In this document: piece by piece, positions 26,016-34,338 of the stretch
Layout: each line of letters opens with the position of its first letter
Numbering within the stretch: position 1 is the stretch's first letter
NCBI RefSeq assembly: GCF_030580865.1
Contig: NZ_JAUQSY010000007.1
Coordinates: forward strand, 1-64,000
Direction of reading: 5' to 3'
DNA: 64,000 bases
From: Hymenobacter aranciens
GTDB taxonomy: Bacteria > Bacteroidota > Bacteroidia > Cytophagales > Hymenobacteraceae
Notes under the pieces: generated by a model
Seen by the model: the letters and a program-made list of their open reading frames with translations, nothing else
Told to the model about the DNA's origin: nothing
The model's database searches: none
Position numbers and translations under genes: made by a program

Positions 26016-28124
26016 ATGCAGTTCATCTTTTCTTTTCTCCGGCTCAGGGCCAGCGTACTCATCGGTGGAATGCTCGCGGCAGCCGCCCTGGCGGCCACCC
26101 CGGCCCGGGCCCAGGAAGCCGGCCACTGCCTGCTGCTCCCGCTGGCGCCCGCCGAGCGCGCCCAGCGCGCCACGCTGGTAGTAGAGGCCGAAGTGCGCAG
26201 CTCCGAAGGCTTCTGGAATGCCGCCCACACCCGCCTCTTCACCCGGCACCGGCTGCGGGTGTTCAGCCTCCTGAAGGGCGCCGTGGCCGACACCACCGAG
26301 CTGCAGCTCATCACCGAAGGCGGCCGGCTGGGCTTGCAGCAGCAGCTCCTCACCAACACCCTGCGCCTGGAGCCCGGCCAGCAGGGCGTGTTTTTCCTGA
26401 GCCGCGCCGCCTGGGCGGGCCTGCCCGCCCCGGGCCAACATTGGGCCGCCTACGGCAGCGAGCAGGGCTTCATCGAGTACCACCCGGCCGACGGCACGGC
26501 CAGCGAGCCCTTTCGCCAGTACCCGGCCATCGACGCCGCTTTTTATCAGCAAATAACCCAGCTCACCGGGCAGCCGCGCCGGGTGCTGCAGCCCAATCCG
26601 GCGCTAGCGCCCAGCGCCGGCGGGGGACAGGCGCGGCCGCAGGCGCTGGGCATCACGGGCCTGTCGCCCCTCAGCCTGGCGGCGGGAGCCGAGGAGGTGC
26701 TGACCATCGACGGCCAGGACTTTGGCCTGGCGCGGGGCACGGGCTTCGTCGAGTTTCGCAATGCCGACGACGGCGGCGCCACCTGGATTCAGGCTCGCGC
26801 CACTGACTACCTGAGCTGGACCAGCACCCGCATCCGCGTGCGGGTGCCGTCGAGCGGCAGCGGGGGCCACCCGGCGGGCAGCGGCCGGGTGCGCATCACC
26901 ACCAGCAGCCAGGCCCGGGCCGAAAGCCCCGAAAGCCTCACCGTCATCTACGCCCTCACCAACGTGGCGAGCACCGACGACAACTACCTGCAGCGCCCCA
27001 ACCATGTGGTGCTAAACGATGATGGCGGCCTCAGCTTCCGCTTCGGCCCCAGCTTCGCGGCCAACGCCGCCGCCAGCGCCGCCTGGCAGCGCGCCCTCAC
27101 CAACTGGCGCTGCAATACTGGCGTGAACTGGCAGGTAGGGGCGCTGGCCCCCACCAATGCCATTGCCGGCGATGACCAGAACGTCATCGCCTTCGACACG
27201 CCCGCCGACGAGCTTCCCGCCCAAGTGCTGGGCCGCACCACCAGCTACTACAGCGGCTGTTTCGGGGCCGATGGCCAGGTGGTGTTCTCCGTGAGCGAAA
27301 TCGACATGCAGTTCGATGCCCAGCGCGCGTTTCAGTTCGGGCCCGCGCCGGCCGTGCGCCCGCAGATTGACTTTGAAACCACCGCCGTGCACGAGCTCGG
27401 CCACGCCCAGCAGCTCACCCACCTCAACCTGCCCGGCGCCGTGATGCACTTCGGCATCGCCCCCGGCCAGAATACCCGCGCCCTCAACCCCGCCAGCGAC
27501 ATTGTGGGCGGCCGCCGGGTGCTGCGCGAGCGCAGCTTCCGACAGCAAACCTGCGGGCCCAATGCCATGCTGCCCGCCCCGCTCCGCGCCCTGCGCATCG
27601 ACGTCACCGACCCCAACGGCGGGGTGAACGTGCGCTGGGACACCCGCGACGAATGCTTCCTGATTGGCTTTGTGGTGCAGCGCAGCGCCGGCGCTGACAC
27701 CACCGCCTGGCAAACGCTGGTGACCGGCCCGGCCACCCCCGGCAGCTACTACGGCTACGCCGACCGCCAGCCGATGCCGGGCCTGCATTACTACCGCATC
27801 GGGGTGCGCCGCCCCGATGGCTCCGTCGATTACGCCGCCCCCGTGCCCATCAGCACCGGCGAGGTAAACCCCGGCGTGGCCTTGTTTCCCAACCCCGTGG
27901 TGGGCGATGTGCTGCGCCTGCAGTACCCCGCCGGCGCCGAGGGCAGCCTGAGCTTCCGCATCTACGACGAGCTGGGCCGCCTCGTGCGCCGCAGCTCCGG
28001 CAGCGCCCGCGTCGGGCTCAATGTGCTGAGCCTCGACGCCACCGGCCTGGCGCCGGGCTTCTACGTGCTGCGCTGGACGGATGCGCAGGGCCGGGAAGGC
28101 AACCGGCGTTTTTCAAGATTGTAG
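26016..28124 (+). CDS. Secreted metzincin-like metalloprotease with type IX sorting domain
   Basis: A 702-residue exported protein. Order: signal peptide (to about 33, ARAQ); a unique domain (34-200); an IPT/TIG-like domain (about 209-305, ITGLSPLSLAAGAEEVLTIDG); a protease domain with zinc site HELGHAQQLTH (H459, E460, H463, H469) and possible Met-turn GAVMHFG; a fibronectin-like domain (about 525-620); and a C-terminal sorting domain (VALFPNPVVGDVLRLQ... GFYVLRWTDAQG). The last directs type IX secretion to the cell surface or outside. Substrate unknown. It starts about 100 bp after the 42-bp array. Confidence 0.85.
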   Translation: MQFIFSFLRLRASVLIGGMLAAAALAATPARAQEAGHCLLLPLAPAERAQRATLVVEAEVRSSEGFWNAAHTRLFTRHRLRVFSLLKGAVADTTELQLITEGGRLGLQQQLLTNTLRLEPGQQGVFFLSRAAWAGLPAPGQHWAAYGSEQGFIEYHPADGTASEPFRQYPAIDAAFYQQITQLTGQPRRVLQPNPALAPSAGGGQARPQALGITGLSPLSLAAGAEEVLTIDGQDFGLARGTGFVEFRNADDGGATWIQARATDYLSWTSTRIRVRVPSSGSGGHPAGSGRVRITTSSQARAESPESLTVIYALTNVASTDDNYLQRPNHVVLNDDGGLSFRFGPSFAANAAASAAWQRALTNWRCNTGVNWQVGALAPTNAIAGDDQNVIAFDTPADELPAQVLGRTTSYYSGCFGADGQVVFSVSEIDMQFDAQRAFQFGPAPAVRPQIDFETTAVHELGHAQQLTHLNLPGAVMHFGIAPGQNTRALNPASDIVGGRRVLRERSFRQQTCGPNAMLPAPLRALRIDVTDPNGGVNVRWDTRDECFLIGFVVQRSAGADTTAWQTLVTGPATPGSYYGYADRQPMPGLHYYRIGVRRPDGSVDYAAPVPISTGEVNPGVALFPNPVVGDVLRLQYPAGAEGSLSFRIYDELGRLVRRSSGSARVGLNVLSLDATGLAPGFYVLRWTDAQGREGNRRFSRL

Positions 28125-28126
28125 CC

Positions 28127-28618
28127 CTACGGCACCGGCTCCACCTCAAACGCTGCCAGCTGCGCCTCGGTGAGGTTGCCGTTCAGCCACTCGCTTTCGA
28201 TATTCGCCCCCAGCTTGCGGTAAAAGCCGATGGCCGGCTCGTTCCAGTCGAGCACCTGCCACTTCATGCGCCGGGCGCCGGTGGCTTTTGCCTCGGCCAC
28301 CACCGCCTCAAACAGCCGCCGGCCGTAGCCGCCGCGCCGGGCGGCCTCGGTCACCACGAGGTCTTCCAGAAACAGCATCCGGCCCTTCCAGGTGGAATAG
28401 GCGGTGTAGTACAAGGCCAGCCCGATAACGGCAGCAGCCTCATTCTCCAGCACGAAAAAGCTAAAAATGGGCGCCGGCCCGAAGCCGTCGCGGCGCATGT
28501 CGGCCAGTGTGTTGGTCACGGCGTCGGCGGCGCGCTCGTACTCGGCCAACTCTATGATGAGGCCGTGTACCTGGGGCAAATCGGCCTCCGTGCCCCGGCG
28601 AATACGATAATCAGTCAT
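28127..28618 (-). CDS. GNAT family N-acetyltransferase (SSAT-like)
   Basis: A 163-residue acetyl-CoA-dependent acetyltransferase. It begins YRIRRGTEADLPQVHGLIIELAEYERA and has MLFLEDLVVTEAARRGGYGRRLFEAV, the acetyl-CoA loop in the arrangement seen in spermidine/diamine and thialysine acetyltransferases. A small amine is therefore the likely substrate. The ATG at 28618 is preferred over the one three codons upstream; both are possible. Convergent with the protease gene, stops 2 bp apart. Confidence 0.87.
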   Translation of the reverse strand: MTDYRIRRGTEADLPQVHGLIIELAEYERAADAVTNTLADMRRDGFGPAPIFSFFVLENEAAAVIGLALYYTAYSTWKGRMLFLEDLVVTEAARRGGYGRRLFEAVVAEAKATGARRMKWQVLDWNEPAIGFYRKLGANIESEWLNGNLTEAQLAAFEVEPVP

Positions 28619-28639
28619 CGTGCTCAATACAGAAAAGCG

Positions 28640-28690
28640 GAAAGGAAAAGAGCTGCCACCGCAAAACGATGACAGCTCTCGCTAAAACCT
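28640..28690. other. Small dyad between GNAT and lipoprotein genes
   Basis: AGAGCTG and CAGCTCT can pair across about 17 nt in the 126-bp gap on the 3' side of the small lipoprotein gene. It may be a weak terminator of that gene. Nothing else is seen in the gap. Confidence 0.35.
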
Positions 28691-28744
28691 GTTAAGCCGC
28701 TATTTCAATCAGTGAAATCAAAATAATCAGCCTAAATCAGTGAT

Positions 28745-28972
28745 TTACATCTGCGGCTGCATTTTCTTGATGTCCTCGGTAGCGTTCACGGCGTTGAGCT
28801 CGCGGTATTGCTCGGGCATCTTTTTGCCACCGGTGGTGTCGGGCGCGGCGGGCAGGGCGGGCAGCTCGGCGGTGGTCATGTTCTCCGGGTTTTCGGTGTC
28901 GGAGCTGCACGAGGGCAGGGTGAGCGCGAGCAGCGCAGCGGCCAGCAGGCCCGGGAGGAAGGTCTTTTTCAT
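28745..28972 (-). CDS. Small lipoprotein
   Basis: A 75-residue protein with a lipoprotein signal (lipobox LTLPS-C22-SSD) and a short mature part rich in Asn, Glu and Pro, ending EDIKKMQPQM. No known domain. Its normal start, good signal peptide and position in a gap of its own support a real gene. Function unknown. Confidence 0.65.
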   Translation of the reverse strand: MKKTFLPGLLAAALLALTLPSCSSDTENPENMTTAELPALPAAPDTTGGKKMPEQYRELNAVNATEDIKKMQPQM

Positions 28973-29086
28973 GGGGGGTGAATCGAATGCGGGCGCAAGT
29001 TACACACGGCGGGCGGCTTGGAGAAGCTGAGTTGGGAGGATGGAAAGCTAAATACCGTCTCGATTTGTACTTAAGCAAGTAAAAAT

Positions 29087-29310
29087 TCTCTGCCGAGGGC
29101 TCCGGACTGGACCCGGCACCTCGGCAGAGCTCTGCGAAGCACTCCGGCCCAGTCCGGACGCCCCGGCAGAGCTCGGCCGGGGCATCCGTACCAGTCTTGG
29201 CGCCTCGGCCGAGCTCTGCCGAAGGCTCCGGACTGGGCCGGGCACCTCGGCCGAGCTCTGCCGGGGCAACCATGCCAGTCCGGAGCCTTCGGCAGAGCTC
29301 GGCCGGCCCA
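29087..29310. repeat. 42-bp tandem array of palindromes, array 2
   Basis: GAGCTC recurs at 29127, 29169, 29211, 29253 and 29295, exactly 42 bp apart, each within a near-palindrome such as CGGCAGAGCTCTGC or CGGCCGAGCTCTGCCG. The linkers alternate between CTCCGGACTGG and its complement CCAGTCCGGA. The array ends 10 bp before the GT2 start codon. The rest of the gap (28973-29086) is AT-richer and shows no gene. As with array 1, it reads open in several frames as 14-residue repeats. Confidence 0.88.
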
Positions 29311-29319
29311 TCCACCAAA

Positions 29320-30108
29320 ATGCCGGATATTTGCCCCGTGCCCCAGGTCCCGCTGTCCGTCGTCATCATCACCTTCAACGAAGAAGCCAACATCGGCCGC
29401 TGCCTGGCCGCGCTGGCCGGCGTGGCCGACGAGGTACTGGTGGTCGATTCCTTTTCCACCGACCGCACCCTGGAAATCTGCCGCGAGCACGGTGCCCGCG
29501 TGGTGCAGAATGCCTTCGCCGGCTACGTCGAGCAGAAAAACTTCGCCACCGCCCAGGCGCGCTACGACCACGTGCTGCAGCTCGACGCCGACGAAGTGCT
29601 GACCGAAGAGCTGCGCCAGTCCATCCGGCAAGCCACCGCCGACTGGCAGCACGCCGCCTACTCGCTGGCCCGCCTCACCAACTACTGCGGTAGCTGGGTG
29701 CGCCACGGCGGCTGGTACCCCGACCGCAAGCTGCGCCTCTACGACCGCCGCCGGGGCCGCTGGACCGGCCTGCTGCTACACGAGAAATACGAGGTGGATG
29801 CCGGCCAGACCACCGGCCAGCTCCGGGGCGACGCCCTGCACTACAGCTACCACTCCATTGCCCAGCATGTGGCGCAGCTCAACAAGTTCACCAGCATCAC
29901 CGCCCGGGAGCAGGCCCTGCGGGGCAAAACCCGGGTCGGCCTCTTCCACCTGCTGCTGAAGCCCTGGTGGAAATTCGTGCACGGCTACTTCTTCCGGCTG
30001 GGCTTTCTCGATGGTTTTGCCGGCCTGAGCATCGCCACCATCTCGGCCCTGGGCGTGTTTCTGAAATTCGCCAAGCTGAAAACCCGCACCGAAAACGCCC
30101 CCGCATGA
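29320..30108 (+). CDS. Glycosyltransferase family 2 (WaaE/KdtX-like)
   Basis: A 262-residue GT-A enzyme of the LPS core beta-glucosyltransferase type. Marks: LSVVIITFNEEANIGRCLAA, DEVLVVDSFSTDRT, LQLDADEVLTEEL (the DxD region), and YPDRKLRLYDRRRGRW. The C-terminus has a hydrophobic, membrane-associated stretch. The ATG at 29320 lies just past the 42-bp array; the upstream frame only reads through the array. It overlaps the heptosyltransferase-like gene by ATGA, so the two form an operon for envelope glycan assembly. Confidence 0.9.
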   Translation: MPDICPVPQVPLSVVIITFNEEANIGRCLAALAGVADEVLVVDSFSTDRTLEICREHGARVVQNAFAGYVEQKNFATAQARYDHVLQLDADEVLTEELRQSIRQATADWQHAAYSLARLTNYCGSWVRHGGWYPDRKLRLYDRRRGRWTGLLLHEKYEVDAGQTTGQLRGDALHYSYHSIAQHVAQLNKFTSITAREQALRGKTRVGLFHLLLKPWWKFVHGYFFRLGFLDGFAGLSIATISALGVFLKFAKLKTRTENAPA

Positions 30109-31151
30109 GCGCCACCTACCTCGTTTCGCGCACCGATGCCATCGGCGACGTGGTGCTGACGCTGCCCGTGTGCGGCTGGCTCAAGCAGCAGTTTCCCGAT
30201 TGCCGGGTGGTGCTCATCGGCCGCAGCTACACCGCCGCCGTGGCCGCCGCCTGCCCCTGGGTCGATGATTTCCTGAACCTCGACGAGCTGCAAACCCTGC
30301 CCGAGCCCGCCCAGGTGGCCGTCCTGCGCCGCTACGAAGCCGCCGCCATCATCCACGTTTTCCCGAACAAGCTGCTGGCCCGCCTGGCCCAAAAGGCCCG
30401 CATTCCGCTGCGTATCGGCACCCGCAACCGCTGGCAGCACTGGCTTACCTGCAACCGCCTGGTGGCCCTCAGCCGCCGCCACTCGCCCCTGCACGAGGCC
30501 CAGCTGAACCTGCAGCTGCTGCGCCCGCTGGGTTTTGTCGGCGAAATGAGTTTGGCGGAAATCGCTCCATTGGTAAAGCTCCAACCCACTGAGCCATTAG
30601 CAGAGCCCTGGCAGGGAATGCTAGATGCCCGCCGCCCCGGCCAGCTCAATATCATCCTGCACCCCCGCAGCCGGGGCAGCGCCCGCGAGTGGGGGCTGGA
30701 GAATTTTGCCCGGCTTGCGCAGCAGCTTCACTCGGCCGGCCACCGCGTCTTCATTACCGGCACGGCGGCCGAAGGGGAGGAGCTAGCGCCGTGGCTCAAG
30801 GCCTATTCCTATTTCATCACCGACAACCTTACCGGGTTATTAAGCCTGCCGCAGTTCCTGGCCTTCATCGCCGCCGCCGATGGGCTGGTGGCCGGCAGCA
30901 CCGGCCCGCTGCACCTGGCCGCTGCGCTGGGCCGCCACGCGCTGGGGCTGTATCCGCCCATCCGGCCCATGCACCCCGGCCGCTGGGCCCCGCTGGGCGC
31001 CCACGCCGAGTATATGGTGTTTGATAAGCCCGATTGCGAAGACTGCCGCACCGCGCCCGCCTCCTGCACCTGCATCCGGGCCATCGAGCCGCTGGCGGTG
31101 CTGGCCCGCCTGGCAAGCTGGGCCGCCCTGCCGCCGCTGGCCGCTTCGTAG
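30105..31151 (+). CDS. Glycosyltransferase family 9 (heptosyltransferase-like)
   Basis: A 348-residue GT-B enzyme. The N-terminus YLVSRTDAIGDVVLTLPVCGWLK and the C-terminal VAGSTGPLHLAAALG donor-site motif are typical for ADP-heptose:LPS heptosyltransferases. A cysteine cluster (PDCEDCRTAPASCTC) near the end is seen in several Bacteroidota members. It presumably adds a heptose or related sugar to the lipid A core on the cytosolic side of the inner membrane. The ATG overlaps the GT2 stop (ATGA). Confidence 0.9.
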   Translation: MSATYLVSRTDAIGDVVLTLPVCGWLKQQFPDCRVVLIGRSYTAAVAAACPWVDDFLNLDELQTLPEPAQVAVLRRYEAAAIIHVFPNKLLARLAQKARIPLRIGTRNRWQHWLTCNRLVALSRRHSPLHEAQLNLQLLRPLGFVGEMSLAEIAPLVKLQPTEPLAEPWQGMLDARRPGQLNIILHPRSRGSAREWGLENFARLAQQLHSAGHRVFITGTAAEGEELAPWLKAYSYFITDNLTGLLSLPQFLAFIAAADGLVAGSTGPLHLAAALGRHALGLYPPIRPMHPGRWAPLGAHAEYMVFDKPDCEDCRTAPASCTCIRAIEPLAVLARLASWAALPPLAAS

Positions 31152-31181
31152 CTTCGCGGTCCACACTGCCTTGTTTTCCGC

Positions 31182-32447
31182 GTGTTTCTTCAGCTGTACC
31201 GTTCCGGTCGTCTTTCCCAATACCTGCTCTGGCTGGCCAGCGCGGCGGGCGTCGTGGGCCTGCTGGGCTCGCGGGCCATCGTGGCCCTGAGCCCCGCCGT
31301 CGGCATGCTGGCCGTGCTTACCAACCCCAACCTGAAGCACGACATCCGCCACTACTGGCGCAACGGTGCCGCCCTGCGCGCGGCGGCTATGTATGCTTTT
31401 TTTCTGCTCAGCGCCTTTTATACCAGCGAATGGGGCGAGTGGCGGCACCAGCTCTACCGCCTGCTGCCCTGGCTGGGCGTGCCGCTGGCCTTCGCTGCCG
31501 CCGTGCCGCTGAGTAAAAGCCAACGGCTGACCGTTGGCAGCCTATATGTGCTCGGCACAGCCGCCATCGGGCTGGCCACGCTGGTCAAGTTCTGGTTCGA
31601 CCCCGTAGCGGCCGAAGATATCAGTATCGGACATAATGTGCCGTCCATCACCCATATTTTTCACATTCACTTCGGAGTGATGCTGGGGCTGGCGTTTTTC
31701 TTCGCCCTGTCGTTGCGGCGTAGTGCTTTGGCGCCGTCCTGGCTGCGTTGGGCGCTGCTGGCGGCGGCCATTGCCATCACTCTCACGCTGCACGGGCTGG
31801 CTTACCGCACGGGGCTGCTGGTATTCTACGTGGTGCTGCTGATTGATGCGCTCCGCCTGCTGTTTCGGCGGCGCGTGGTGCTGGGGCTAGGTTTGCTACT
31901 GGCGCTGCTTGTCGGTCCCTGGGTCGCCTACAATACCATCGCCCCCATCCGCCAGCGCCTCGGCGCCACCCGCTGGGACATCGAGCAGTACACCCAGCAC
32001 CACGACATCAACAACTATTCTCTGGCCCGCCGCCTCGCTGCCTGGGAAACCGCCCTGCTCATTTTCCGCGAGCACCCCGTGCTGGGCGTGGCTCCTGCCG
32101 ATGCCCAGGCCGCCATGATGCGTCAGTACGAATGGCGCCCCATGGGCCTGCGCCCCGAAAACCGGGTGATGGTCCACAATCAGTACCTGCACCAGCTTAT
32201 GAGCAGCGGCATGGTGGGTTTCACTTTGTGGCTGTTAGTGCTAGCTGTGCCACTGGTGCAACCTAAGCAGCGTCGCAATCCGTACATCTGGCATTTCCTG
32301 CTGGTGTCTGCCACGGCCAACCTGGTCGATTCGCTGCTGGAAATGCAAATCGGCTTCAACCTGTTTGTGTTTGGCTACGGGTTTATAGTAGTGGCTGGCG
32401 AACGGCACAATCGTGAAGCAACGCCGCCCATTCCCCTACCGAGTTAG
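31182..32447 (+). CDS. O-antigen ligase/polymerase family membrane protein
   Basis: A 421-residue inner-membrane protein with about ten hydrophobic segments and a large periplasmic loop (about 250-330) carrying HHDINNYSLARRLAAWETAL and, later, ENRVMVHNQYLHQLMSSG. These Arg and His positions match the functional residues of WaaL-type ligases. It joins polysaccharide to the lipid A core, or polymerises repeat units. Start is the GTG at 31182, 30 bp after the GT9 gene. With GT2 and GT9 it forms a three-gene LPS operon. Confidence 0.85.
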   Translation: MFLQLYRSGRLSQYLLWLASAAGVVGLLGSRAIVALSPAVGMLAVLTNPNLKHDIRHYWRNGAALRAAAMYAFFLLSAFYTSEWGEWRHQLYRLLPWLGVPLAFAAAVPLSKSQRLTVGSLYVLGTAAIGLATLVKFWFDPVAAEDISIGHNVPSITHIFHIHFGVMLGLAFFFALSLRRSALAPSWLRWALLAAAIAITLTLHGLAYRTGLLVFYVVLLIDALRLLFRRRVVLGLGLLLALLVGPWVAYNTIAPIRQRLGATRWDIEQYTQHHDINNYSLARRLAAWETALLIFREHPVLGVAPADAQAAMMRQYEWRPMGLRPENRVMVHNQYLHQLMSSGMVGFTLWLLVLAVPLVQPKQRRNPYIWHFLLVSATANLVDSLLEMQIGFNLFVFGYGFIVVAGERHNREATPPIPLPS

Positions 32448-32525
32448 CTCCCGAATAGCTCTACTATTCGTCAAAAACACGTATTATTTCGTAGGTTTCG
32501 GCCTTCAATTTCTGCATCCCCCATC

Positions 32526-33167
32526 ATGAGCGATTCTCCCGAACGGGTAAAACTGAGCAAAGAAGAAAAAGACCGGCGCTTTCAGGCCGAGCTCATGCCC
32601 GTGCTCGACCCGCTGTACAACTTCGCCTACCGCCTCACCCTCGACGAGGACGATGCCAACGACCTCGTGCAGGAAACCTACCTCAAGGCCTACCGCTTTT
32701 TCGAGTACTTTGAGCCCGGTACCAACGCCAAGGCTTGGCTGTTCCGCATCCTGAAAAACTCGTTCATCAACGATTTCCGGAAAAAAAGCAAGCAGCCCGC
32801 CAAGGTCGACTACAGCGAAATCGAGGGCTACTACAACCCCGACGAAGTCGAAGGCGAAGACACCGGCGCCTCGTCGTCCGACATGCGTCAGCAGTCCACC
32901 CGCGACCTTATCGGCGACGAAGTGGCCAGCGCCCTAAATTCTTTGCCGGTCGATTTTCGTACCGTCATCATCCTCTGCGACCTCGAAGGTTTTACCTACG
33001 AGGAAATGGCTAAAGTGCTTGATATTCCAATCGGTACCGTACGGTCCCGCTTGCACCGCGCCCGCAATTTTCTCAAGGATAAATTGGACAAATACGCCCG
33101 CTCGATGGGCTATGGCGGTGAGGAAAATGATGACGATGCGGAACTAACCGACGACGAAAATAATTAA
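32526..33167 (+). CDS. ECF-type RNA polymerase sigma factor
   Basis: A 213-residue sigma factor with region 2 (LDPLYNFAYRLTLDEDDANDLVQETYLKAYRFF, given here as the span from about 27 to 60; then NAKAWLFRILKNSFINDFRK) and region 4 (LPVDFRTVIILCDLEG, YEEMAKVLDIPIGTVRSRLH). An acidic linker (about 105-125) and acidic C-terminal tail (ENDDDAELTDDENN) are special. This type is nearly universal in Cytophagales. The zinc anti-sigma gene follows. Just upstream lies TAGGTTTC, a one-mismatch -7 box. Confidence 0.93.
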   Translation: MSDSPERVKLSKEEKDRRFQAELMPVLDPLYNFAYRLTLDEDDANDLVQETYLKAYRFFEYFEPGTNAKAWLFRILKNSFINDFRKKSKQPAKVDYSEIEGYYNPDEVEGEDTGASSSDMRQQSTRDLIGDEVASALNSLPVDFRTVIILCDLEGFTYEEMAKVLDIPIGTVRSRLHRARNFLKDKLDKYARSMGYGGEENDDDAELTDDENN

Positions 33168-33210
33168 GCCCACCAGCCGAGCGGCAGTTTTTAATCTGTT
33201 TTTCATCTGA

Positions 33211-33250
33211 CATTCACGCTTTTCAATTCTGGCATTCACTTTTTTCAATT
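33211..33250 (+). repeat. 22-bp direct duplication before the anti-sigma gene
   Basis: CATTCACGCTTTTCAATT and CATTCACTTTTTTCAATT stand 22 bp apart, the second ending directly at the ATG. A small tandem duplication; effect unknown. Confidence 0.7.
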
Positions 33251-33541
33251 ATGGAAAACACCGCTACTACAACCACCAAATCGTCGGACCCCGCCATTGC
33301 CCCCGCAGCTGACGGCGCCGACTGCGAACGTGTGAACACAGTAATTGAACAACTCGTTGAGGGCCACGCCGTGACCGCCGAGGATGAGGACTACCTCTAC
33401 GACCACGCCACCGACTGCTCGCCCTGTTTCGACAGCATCGAGAAGCAGCGCGTCTTCGTGAACTTCCTCAACCAGCGCGTCGCCCGCAAGCCCATCCCTG
33501 CCAGCCTGCACGACGCCATTTTGGCCCGCATTCAGGGCTAA
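33251..33541 (+). CDS. Zinc-binding anti-sigma factor (ZAS-like)
   Basis: A 96-residue soluble protein. It has C25, then H52-x3-C56-x2-C59 (HATDCSPC), the HxxxCxxC pattern of zinc anti-sigma factors, and ends LHDAILARIQG. No membrane segment, so a cytosolic sensor is likely. The position after the ECF sigma gene supports it as that factor's partner; stimulus unknown. gmk follows after 28 bp. Confidence 0.82.
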   Translation: MENTATTTTKSSDPAIAPAADGADCERVNTVIEQLVEGHAVTAEDEDYLYDHATDCSPCFDSIEKQRVFVNFLNQRVARKPIPASLHDAILARIQG

Positions 33542-33569
33542 ATGCCCTAAAACCGGCTAGCTTTGCGCC

Positions 33570-34154
33570 ATGCAAGGCAAAATCATCGTCTTTTCGGCGC
33601 CTTCCGGCGCGGGCAAAACCACCATTGTCCACCGCCTGATGAGCCGGATTCCCGAGCTAAGCTTTTCCATCTCGGCCTGCACCCGCGATAAGCGCGGCCG
33701 CTCCGAAGTGAATGGCAAAGACTACTATTTCATTACGCCCGAAGACTTCCAGGAGAAAATCCGGCACGATGAATTCGTAGAGTGGGAGGAAGTGTACGAA
33801 GGGGCCTTCTACGGCACCCTCAAGTCCGAAATCGAGCGCATCTGGTCCAACGGCCAGCACGCCATCCTTGACGTCGATGTGAAAGGTGGCCTCAGCATCA
33901 AGGAATTCTACAAAGACCGCGCCCTGGCCGTGTTCGTCCTGCCGCCGTCCATCGAAGCCCTCGCCGAGCGCCTCAATGCCCGCGCTACTGATTCCACATC
34001 CAGCATTTCCTCGCGCCTCTACAAAGCCAAATTCGAGTTGGCCTTTGAAGACCGTTTCGATGTGACGGTAGTGAATGACGACCTCGAAGCCGCTTGCGCG
34101 CAGGCCGAAAAGCTGGTCCGCGACTTCATCAGCGCCGAGGTCGAAGCAGTATAG
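33570..34154 (+). CDS. gmk: Guanylate kinase
   Basis: Phosphorylates GMP (and dGMP) to GDP with ATP. The 194-residue protein has P-loop SAPSGAGKTT (9-18), SISACTRDKRGRSEVNGKDY for GMP binding, EWEEVYEGAFYGTL, and DVDVKGGLSIK. Full length for the family. It is followed by a repeat-derived hairpin and a second inverted repeat, which separate it from nadD. Confidence 0.96.
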   Translation: MQGKIIVFSAPSGAGKTTIVHRLMSRIPELSFSISACTRDKRGRSEVNGKDYYFITPEDFQEKIRHDEFVEWEEVYEGAFYGTLKSEIERIWSNGQHAILDVDVKGGLSIKEFYKDRALAVFVLPPSIEALAERLNARATDSTSSISSRLYKAKFELAFEDRFDVTVVNDDLEAACAQAEKLVRDFISAEVEAV

Positions 34155-34187
34155 ATTATCAAAAAATATGTCATCCTGAGCAAAGCG

Positions 34188-34226
34188 AAGGACCTTATCA
34201 CGCTCAGCGCAGATAAGGTCCTTTTT
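34188..34226 (+). terminator. Hairpin after gmk
   Basis: AAGGACCTTATC pairs with GATAAGGTCCTT around 12 nt and is followed by a T run. The left side belongs to a common dispersed word (GTCATCCTGAGCAAAGCGAA), so a repeat here serves as terminator. Confidence 0.8.
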
Positions 34227-34235
34227 GCTTTTAGT

Positions 34236-34336
34236 CTGTCATGCTGAACGAAGTGAAGCATCCTTTCGCGCCAGAAGGATTGAATTACCGCCTCGTTCCA
34301 GCGTGAAAGGATGCTTCACTTCGTTCAGCATGACAG
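34236..34336. repeat. Inverted repeat upstream of nadD
   Basis: Arms of about 35 bp (34236-34270 and 34302-34336) contain GTCATGCTGAACGAAGTGAA and its complement, with about 31 bp between. It ends 2 bp before the nadD start codon, and the last arm holds an in-frame ATG at 34330. No separate promoter is seen for nadD. Confidence 0.88.
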
Positions 34337-34338
34337 TT

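Noticed and set aside
25604..26359. N-terminal extension of the SDR protein with 14-residue repeats
   Set aside because: Only read-through of the 42-bp array; the SDR family start is at 25603, and the repeats read open in other frames as well.
29197..29319. Earlier start of the GT2 protein with SSAE-type repeats
   Set aside because: The extra residues are translation of array 2; GT2 homology begins directly after the ATG at 29320.
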